Shown: positions 56,684 through 64,000 of the stretch, one piece after another
Layout: each line of letters opens with the position of its first letter
Numbering within the stretch: position 1 is the first letter of the stretch
NCBI GenBank assembly: GCA_023313575.1
Contig: JAJTTP010000004.1
Location: 930,001 to 994,000, forward strand
Direction of reading: 5' to 3'
Length of the DNA: 64,000 nt
Origin: Eutypella sp. D-1
Lineage: Eukaryota > Ascomycota > Sordariomycetes > Xylariales > Diatrypaceae
The notes under the pieces: generated by a model
Told to the model about the DNA's origin: nothing
What the model saw: the letters and a program-made list of their open reading frames with translations, nothing else
Databases searched by the model: none
Program-made: the position numbers and the translations under genes

Positions 56684-59600
56684 CTACGAGACCATGATGT
56701 TGCCGAAGGACTGCGAGATCTCATCGCGGGTCGGGCCCTCCTTGAGCTCCGGCACCGTCGAGGCGCCCGCCGCCAGCCTCTCCTCCATCAACTTCAGTAA
56801 AATTGGGGGCACGCTTTCGTCCGTGGCCCGGATCGTCAGGCGGACCATCTATATCGATGATTGTTAGCCGAATTTCGTTCCTAAGTGCGCGGAGGATCTA
56901 ATGAGCGGTCAAATCTTACCTGTGATGCGTAGTTCGGCTCCAGCCGCATCAGACAGCCAAACTTGCCACCCTCTGAGGTGTGCAGGACGCTGGCGCCGAC
57001 GAAGTTCTTGCTGTTAGGGTCGACGCCCTCGAGGACGCCCCACCGGAAGCCCACCATCGTCTTGCGGATGAAGGGCTCCGTGATCTCCCACGCGCCGCTC
57101 TTGGTATCCGCGAGCCGGATGATTTGTTGGGCCTCGCGAGGCGCGCCGCCGATCTGCTTCCATCGCTTAAAGAAGTCGTCCGCCAGCAGGTCCGCCGGGT
57201 CCATAAACTTGTGGGCCGTGAGGGGCAGCTTCAGCGTTAGCGCCTGCAGGGCGCCCGCGAGGTAGCTGATGCGGATCGTCGGGCTCTTGTTGAAGACCTT
57301 TTTGGACTCGAACATGATGATCTGCCGCGATTGTCCGCCCTGGGCGATGGTGCTATCCGGCATGGCTTTGATATCCCAGCTGAGATTTGGCTTCTCGGCC
57401 TCATCTAAGTCCAGGGTCGTCGTAAACGAGCTCACAGTCGCAGGTGTCTTGTTCGTAAAGTATAGAATGAGGCACGCCATCTGACCCCTGTATTCCGAAC
57501 GGACGCCTACTTGCAGCTGCCCGTCCTCGAACAAGATGCCATCGGCTTTGAGAAGTAACTTATAGTAGCCGGGCTCCCAGCCAGGCGATAGGTGGGCGGC
57601 GCTAGCCAAGTTCGGCGTCTTCAACAACTTCGGTTCCATTGGCCCGGCGTTCATGTCGAGGCCAGCAAGGTCGCCGGCGTGGCCGTTTAGGCCGCCATTA
57701 GACGTACCGTTCGCGGCCCCATTCCCATTCATGCCACTATGCGAGCTGAATGCCCTCCGTAAACCAGGATTCTTAGTCATGTTCAGCTCGACGGCATCTT
57801 GGTTGGCGTCCTTCCCGCCGACGACCCAGGTTCTCTTGTCGCTCGTGTTGGCATGCCTCTGGTGGAGCCTAGACAGGAGGGCGGACTGCCGTTCCGGGAA
57901 AGCGGGCATCTCGTCGCAAACAGTCCGAAGGAGATCATCGGTAGGAAGGCTCGCCAAGGTCAAGTATTCACATGCTCGCTGCTGTAGTTCCGGGTCTAAA
58001 GTGTGGCTGTACACCTCAAATACGTGGAGGAGCTGAGGCTTAATTTCCGGGAACAGGTTGACGAACTTGACGAATGAGGAGAGGATCATAGCGCGGGTAC
58101 TCGATGAGCAGGCGGGAAGCTTCGAGGACAACGCCAGAAACTGCTCAATGGGACTAGACCCTTTCTCTTCAGCGATCAAGTGGCCAAACTCTCCCAGGAT
58201 ATACGCTCCAATCTTGACCAATGTCTCGTGACAGTGATCGTGCCTGATATGCTGCAGGGTATTTTGAGCGGCGTATACTTGCAGTTCTTCGTTGTTGGTA
58301 ACGATCTGGATGACGCGCTGCCAGACCTCATCGCTCAGGTGGTCTCCGGCAATGGCCACCAGCTTTAGTGAGACATTGATGTACCACTGTATATCGGTCG
58401 CGTATTTCTCCGTTAGGATGGCGATCTTCAAGGCCATCTCCTCGCGGATGGCGAAGTCGGCGTTTTGCAGGTAGTGTAGCAGTTCTGCCACGATGGGTCC
58501 GGAGTTAGTCGAGTCGCACATACTATATAGCAAATCGAGACCCTTCCTCCGGACGCTAATGTCGCGATCCTTCAACGACCCGAGAATGACGCCCTGGTGC
58601 TGTTTTATCGGATCCAGGTTCTCGGCGCGTGCCGCCAAATGCGTCATGGCTTCCAAACCTAGATAGCGTACATTCGTCTCCCTAGAGGTAATGAAGCGGC
58701 CTAGGCGGGTAGATATCTGTTTCATGAGGGCATGTTCGTTTTCCAGGTGGATGATGAGGTTGATGGCTTCGAACAAGACAGCATTCTGAGCATTATTCTG
58801 CTGCACATTCTTGTTCGTTTCCATAGCTAGGTTCAGGATCTTCTGTAGCGAGTCCCGGATCATCCCCCGGACGTGACTATCCTCTGCTGCTTGTCAGCTG
58901 TGGCTTGCCACCATCAGACCGGGGTGCATACCTGAGGGTGGGAAGTACTGCAGTAGCCGCAGTAACTTGACCTGTATCCATGGGCAGGGGACCTTGTAAT
59001 ATAGGTAGTCCGCTGTGTATTCGCCGTCGACAACTATCCGTTTTAACCGGGCGGCAGCCTTGACATACGCGCCCTTGTACTGGTCGAGGTTGTCTTGAGC
59101 AACAGTCATGACTAAGGAAGTGACGGACAAGGCGACTCCGAGGTCAGTATCGTCCATGAGAGATATTATGCGCTCGGCCCACTGTGGCTGGATTATATCC
59201 GGATGCTTCCGGTAGAGCCGCAGAAGAGTCAGGGCAGCCTTCTTCTTGACAAACGCCTTCGAAGTACTAATGCGAGGTTAGGTTCGTGAGCCTCTTGGAG
59301 AAAATAGCTCGAAACACATACGGAGAAATCAGTAACCTGTGGACCTCTGGACTGAGAGCCTCTCCCATCTCCCTACCACCCACGTTGGCGATGGAGTGTA
59401 GAGCGAGGCAGTTGAAGAGTTCATTGTGGTCGAGCAGGTCCTTCCGTATGCTGTTGACGACGAGGTGTAACAGTTCGTGCTTCTCGTGAAGGAACAGGGT
59501 CATAGCCAGATATCCAATTTGCTTCTCGGAATATTTGTTGGCCGAGATGAGGTTGACGGCCTCGAGATGACCGAAATCGACGTTCCAGCCGAGAATATAT

Positions 59601-60101
59601 ATGTACAATAGCTATGTGTAGAGCAGGTTAGACCAGCTTCGGCTCCGGGACTACACCTTTACCCAGGACATTTGTGTAAGGAGGGAGCGTACCTTGCAAA
59701 CGTATTTCTTCTTGTGGTAACCGCTCAAACTTCCATCTGCTCCCTGTTAGCGGCAAAGCCCCATGCCTACGATGCTACGAGGCGCGTATACACCATGATA
59801 GCATCTGTTACGTATCGCTAGAACCGTCACATAGAATCGTCACATACCCTTAAACTTTTGCCTATAGGGAAAAGAAATCACTAGTGGTTAGCACCTCCGT
59901 TCAGGTTTGCATCCCATCAAGACGCTGTGTCGGGGGTTGGTAGACGAACCGAATGTTCGCGAGCTCCTTGTTGATCCTCTTTTCTTCCAAGTCCCTTGCT
60001 CTTGCATTTCTGAGGTCGGCGATGAACTGAACGAGACCGCGCATGTTGGAGCCATTGGTATTAGACCGGCCGAGGAAGCCGGCAGCAGCGGAGGAAGCCA
60101 T
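56684..60101 (-). CDS. AP-2 complex subunit alpha (alpha-adaptin)
   Basis: Seven exons: 60101-59950, 59861-59848, 59736-59693, 59611-59322, 59266-58932, 58883-56920 and 56848-56684; introns of 88, 111, 81, 55, 48 and 71 nt; 987 aa. It is a large subunit of the clathrin adaptor AP-2 at the plasma membrane, binding PIP2 and dileucine cargo. The N-terminal trunk shows MRGLVQFIADLRNARARDLE, ELANIRQKFKDG, KKKYVCKLLYIYILGWNVDF and GHLEAVNLISANKYSEKQIG, then HEAT-like helices to ~590. A Gly/Asn-rich hinge follows (HSGMNGNGAANGTSNGG) and the appendage starts near LLLKADGILFEDGQLQVG. The second exon is only 14 nt and supplies RQKFK. The tail EISQSFGNIMV comes from the last exon, joined after LEPNYASQ. 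Every phase agrees and length fits fungal orthologues. Confidence 0.95.
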
Positions 60102-62240
60102 TATGTGTCGTCCGCGACACCTGTCGTCGGTGTAATACTATGTGATCGTGTGTATCCTCTCGTGTATCCTCGTGTGTATCCTAGCGTTCGAGATGATCCC
60201 TACTCTCAGACCATAGGACGGACGGACCCCTTTCCCCAACCCTATTTTTGGTTTATTTCTTTCTTCGATATTATCCCTTACTCATCCATTTGCCAATAGT
60301 GCCTCGGGTATATATCGAATCCAGTGGGTATCTCAAAACTCAGGAGGGCGTAACGAGATGGGAATAAAAATTAAAGGAAAAGAAGAAAAAATAGTCGTCT
60401 TAAATTCGTTTTGTCGTAAAAAGGCGGGTTTTGAAAGAAGCGCGCTCAAACTGCGGCTCTCGTGTGTGGATGAATCAAGCGATCAACATCATCGGAGCTT
60501 ACGGCGACAAAGCATGCGTATCTAACGAATTCGAGTTTGTTTCGTCAGCGTCGTCGGCGTCGTCGGAGTCGTCGGCGGGTGAGTCGGTCGACAGATGTAA
60601 TCAACGAAAAGGGGGAGCAAGACCGATAGCTTCGAAGAGTGACGGCTTTTAGTCTTGGAACTACAGTAACAAATCGCTGGAAGTCGGTTGAGTTGAATTA
60701 TTTATTCACTTGGCGAAGATCACGTAGTCATATCCATCCGTTGCTTGAACCTGTCGAGGGCCTAAGCGCGTGGGAGGCACAAGAGAAGAAGGGAGGGTGG
60801 TAATTGGTGGTGGTGGTGGTGGTGGTAGCAGTAGTAGTAGTTGTGGTAGTGGTGGTATTAGTTGGGATAGTAGTGGTGATAAGTACGAAATAAAATGGTT
60901 GCGAATACTTGAAATACTCCAATGAGAGTACCTAGGTCTAGTGGTGTAAAGTATCTTCCTGTCACCCCCAGTAGGGAGGTACCTACCTGTAATTAGTCGA
61001 GCTACCCGGGTAGGCAGGTGATCAGAGGTAGTACATACAAATACATACATGTAAGTACCTACCTAAATACACACACATGTATTTATTGGTTAAGGCGACG
61101 GGAGGTTTTGGTCTCTTATTAAGAGCGTCTCTTATTAATTATGCAATTGTCGGAACACAAACGATTAATCGGCCAATTATTACATACCTCCTAGGCAGCT
61201 AGGTAGTAGAAAGACCTTGAACTGGAGACAGAGCTGCCGAATTGGGTTCTAAGGGTCCAAGGTTCGATTCTTCTTCGGTATGACCTGGTAACACGACGTC
61301 TTCTCTGAGTGGTTCGTATCTTAGGAGCTTTTCTACCGAGTTTTCCAATTGTCTCTAGAACCGAAAATAGCACATGTGTGGCTAAACGTACTCCGTATAT
61401 AAAGAAGTATACAAATTTTGTGCAAAAGTTTACAAATAGGGATCTCGAGAACAAATTGAAAGAAATCTACCTACAAAAAGAGTCTCTATTCAGGTAACCG
61501 ACCATTACCTAGACGGGGGAGTAGAACCCTGTCCAGGTAGGTATACTTCGTACTTTGCTCATGGATACACCTGTACTTACCTCTAACCTACCATAGTACA
61601 AGTACATGGGCTAATGTTGTCCTATTGTCCTATGTCCCACAGTACCTCCGTAAACCTGCAGCAGCTCTTATCCATTTAATTTGTGACTGCGGTAAATGGC
61701 TGAATAGGGGGTTGTCAATGGACAGGTTTGGACGGTAACACTCAGACATTCAGACACCGGAAGGTCAAATCAGATCATTTTACCAATTGAGGCTTAACCG
61801 TTCCGAGCTAATTCGCTCTGTAATCCCCATTAAAAAGACCCCATCTCAAGTTGATATGTCTCCAGATGCGGGTGGCTACCTCTCTGGGTTTATGTGTGGC
61901 TGATGCAGTCAAGCCGTTACGTTACCCGTCGTCGATCCCCTAAGCTGTGGCTTAAGCTCGCTCTCCAATCCATCAATCCATGTTACCCAAGTCGGATGCT
62001 AGCTTTATCGACGTCACCACCAATCAATGCTACAGAGCTTTATCAACGATCTTGATCAACTAGGAAAGGAAAGAAAAAGAGAGAAAAAGAGAGACTAGAA
62101 GGGAAACAAAAACAGGAGAAGAAAATAAGGCAAGCCTCAGCTTTACGGGAGGTCCTCCATTAAATTACCGTCAGACCCTTGGCAGAATGAGATAAAAAAA
62201 GGGTTCAATCCACTAGTATTCTCTATACTGCATAAGGAGA
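60102..62240. other. 2.1-kb intergenic region, AP-2 alpha 5' / NDUFAF5-like 5'
   Basis: Divergent promoters. It has TCGTCGG triplet repeats at ~60542-60582, GGT/AGT triplet repeats at ~60805-60865, GTACCTA words at 60928-61075 and a GA-rich leader at ~62070-62130. No gene is supported. Confidence 0.5.
60805..60865. repeat. Trinucleotide repeat tract (GGT/AGT)n
   Basis: Six to seven GGT units run into AGT/AGC units and then imperfect GGTAGT. Intergenic, so it codes for nothing visible. Confidence 0.75.
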
Positions 62241-63413
62241 ATGCATCGTTCCCCGGCCGTCCTCGGCAGGGCCCGTGCCGGCCTCAAGTCACTTCCCCGG
62301 CATTCCCACGCCCCCTTATCATCACATCGAGGAGCCCGGAATCCCAGGATAGCGGCGGCATCGACACCGCCACCACCGCCAATACGACACACATACGCCA
62401 CGCAATCGGCAGGCCCGCCCTCGCACCAGGTCTTCAACCCGCACGTGAAGTGGTTGCAGAAGGAGCGGGCGGCGTCCGACGCCGCTCAGAGCCGGCAGGC
62501 CGACTACCTGCGCGAGGAGGTCGCCGCGCGGCTATGCGAGCGGCTCCTCGACATCCGGCGCACCTACCCGCTGGCCCTTGACCTCGGTGCGCACTCGTGC
62601 AACCTGGCCCGCGCCCTGGTACGCCCGGACCCGGACCCGGCCGCCCCCGCCGGCGGTTCCGAGCCCGTCTCTTCGCGCTTCGGCCGGCTTGTCGCCGCCG
62701 AGAGCTCGCGCGTCCTACTGTACCGCGACGCCGACCTGCCGCTATACGCGCTGCAGGAGGGTCAGGGCGAGGCGGACGGGAAGCCCGGCACGCTCGAGCT
62801 CGAGCGGCAGGTCCTCGAGTCCGACGAGTCGCTGCCCTGGGACGCGGACACATTCGACCTCGTGCTGTCGTCGCTGCACCTGCACTGGATCAACGACCTG
62901 CCGGGGGTGTTGGGGCAGGTGAACCACGTGCTGAAGCCGGACAGCGCGTTCGTGGCCGCGATGCTGGGCGGCGATACGCTGTACGAGCTGCGCACGTCGC
63001 TGCAGCTGGCGGAGCAGGAGCGCCGGGGCGGCATCTCGCCCCGCGTGAGCCCCCTCGCCGACGTGCGCGACGTCGGTGGGCTCCTGCAGCGCGCCGGCTT
63101 CCGCTTCCCCACCGTCGACGTCGACGACATCGTCGTCGACTACCCGGACGTCTTTGCCCTCATGCAGGACCTGCAGGCCATGGGCGAGAGCAGCGCTGTC
63201 CTCGGCCGCGAGATGGGCCCCGTCCCCCGCGACGTCCTACTCGCAGCCGACCCCATCTACAAGGCCCTCCACGGCAACGAGGACGGCACCATCCCCGCCA
63301 CATTCCGTATCATCTACATGATCGGCTGGAAGGCCGGCGAGGGCCAGGCCCAGCCGCTCCCGAGGGGTAGCGGGCAGGTCAGCCTCAAAGATGTCTTAGA
63401 GCAGAAGAAATAA
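62241..63413 (+). CDS. Mitochondrial complex I assembly methyltransferase-like protein (NDUFAF5)
   Basis: Single exon, 390 aa. NDUFAF5-type proteins have a SAM-methyltransferase fold and hydroxylate an Arg of a complex I subunit during early assembly in the matrix. The first ~55 residues are rich in Arg, Ser, Ala and Pro with no acidic residue, a mitochondrial presequence. QVFNPHVKWLQKERAA starts the family core, followed by DYLREEVAARLCERLLDI and motif I LALDLGAHSCNLARAL. DTFDLVLSSLHLHWINDLPG is the conserved motif IV-V block. VLKPDSAFVAAMLGGDTLYELR and VSPLADVRDVGGLLQRAGF follow, ending in ATFRIIYMIGWK. An ~40-residue loop (PDPDPAAPAGGSEP) enlarges it. Very GC-rich at third positions. Confidence 0.94.
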   Translation: MHRSPAVLGRARAGLKSLPRHSHAPLSSHRGARNPRIAAASTPPPPPIRHTYATQSAGPPSHQVFNPHVKWLQKERAASDAAQSRQADYLREEVAARLCERLLDIRRTYPLALDLGAHSCNLARALVRPDPDPAAPAGGSEPVSSRFGRLVAAESSRVLLYRDADLPLYALQEGQGEADGKPGTLELERQVLESDESLPWDADTFDLVLSSLHLHWINDLPGVLGQVNHVLKPDSAFVAAMLGGDTLYELRTSLQLAEQERRGGISPRVSPLADVRDVGGLLQRAGFRFPTVDVDDIVVDYPDVFALMQDLQAMGESSAVLGREMGPVPRDVLLAADPIYKALHGNEDGTIPATFRIIYMIGWKAGEGQAQPLPRGSGQVSLKDVLEQKK

Positions 63414-64000
63414 GACGAAGAAGGGCTTAATCATGATATACCCACCTGCTTCATTGTACTGTGATCCAGTTATCCCTCCTGTGCTGTATAAATAGGATAT
63501 GGACAACTCATTACTGGCTGCTATCTCTGGACTCAGTCGGTGCCAAGAATACTTGTATGGCCATATACCGCGTCTCCAGTCAGTATCATAAATCGTAGTA
63601 GAGAACACACATCTCATGGGAAAGTTGATGGCCCATGCAGTCAAACATTCGTGGCAGTTATCTTGCCAAAGTCTCTTAACCGCAGTGGAAGCAAAGCTCG
63701 ACACGTACAAAGCAAGCACAGTCAGTCAGGAAATCAGATACAGCTCGGTAACACCAAGAGAGCACAACCAGCCTGGCATAATGGCAAAGTATAAAAAATA
63801 TTGCCAACAACCACAAACAGATATATTGATATACAAGGCAACTCCGTTTAGATCAAAGTAGGGAATGCTGCAGTCTATAATCGTTATAACTAGATCTGGA
63901 AGAACATTGAGAAAAGTCGGAACGTAATAGCGTAAAAATAGCCCAGGTGGCTATATCTCGTAAGGTCTTAGAGTACCCGTCTGAGGAGACCGTCCAATCG
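63414..64000. other. 3' flank of NDUFAF5-like gene to window end
   Basis: About 590 bp of AT-richer sequence. Nothing is supported; the window ends here. Confidence 0.55.

Noticed and set aside
61240..61300. tRNA-like GGTTCGATTC on the plus strand
   Set aside because: Flanks do not pair; no acceptor stem.

Overview
The window reads as nuclear DNA of a filamentous ascomycete (Pezizomycotina), most likely a Sordariomycete. The grounds are short GT-AG introns (mostly 48-120 nt), genes spaced by 0.5-2.4 kb on both strands, fungus-type genes (LYS2 alpha-aminoadipate reductase, the Dsc3 Golgi ubiquitin-ligase subunit, a Clr5-domain protein), and an LYS2 of about 1180 residues as in Sordariomycetes. 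The species cannot be fixed by eye. I rebuilt 17 protein genes exon by exon; for every spliced gene the exon phases add up to a whole number of codons. No rRNA, CRISPR, convincing tRNA or intact transposon was seen.

Layout. 0-8 kb: DSC3 (+), MTR4 (-), COX8 (+). 8.2-11 kb: a C2H2 zinc-finger gene (-) with a 1457-nt intron filled by a degenerate minisatellite. 12-19 kb: YSH1/CPSF73 (-) and TAF4 (+), divergent across 1.7 kb. 19-28 kb: a gene-poor stretch with an 86-aa small-protein gene lying between two oppositely oriented arrays of a GACAAAATCTG-like motif, then a 1247-aa Clr5-ankyrin gene (+). 28.5-36 kb: a Nit2-type amidase (-), SCD6 (-) with a collagen-like tract, and BCD1 (-). 36.9-42.3 kb: LYS2 (+) and a YggS/PROSC pyridoxal-phosphate protein (+). 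42.9-50 kb: an atypical protein kinase with acidic and polyglycine tails (+), a GT8 glycosyltransferase (-), and an uncharacterised 336-aa protein (-). 52-55 kb: an uncharacterised single-pass membrane protein of 831 aa (-). 56.7-60.1 kb: AP-2 alpha adaptin (-) with a 14-nt microexon. 62.2-63.4 kb: a mitochondrial NDUFAF5-like protein (+).

Most genes are housekeeping: RNA processing and decay (MTR4, YSH1, SCD6, BCD1), transcription (TAF4), mitochondria (COX8, NDUFAF5-like), trafficking (AP-2 alpha, DSC3) and amino-acid or cofactor metabolism (LYS2, YggS, NIT2). They do not form a pathway cluster. The less ordinary parts are the minisatellite intron, the 21-27 kb repeat and Clr5-ankyrin region, and three lineage-type proteins (kinase, 336-aa protein, membrane protein). 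I see no clear new multi-gene system.
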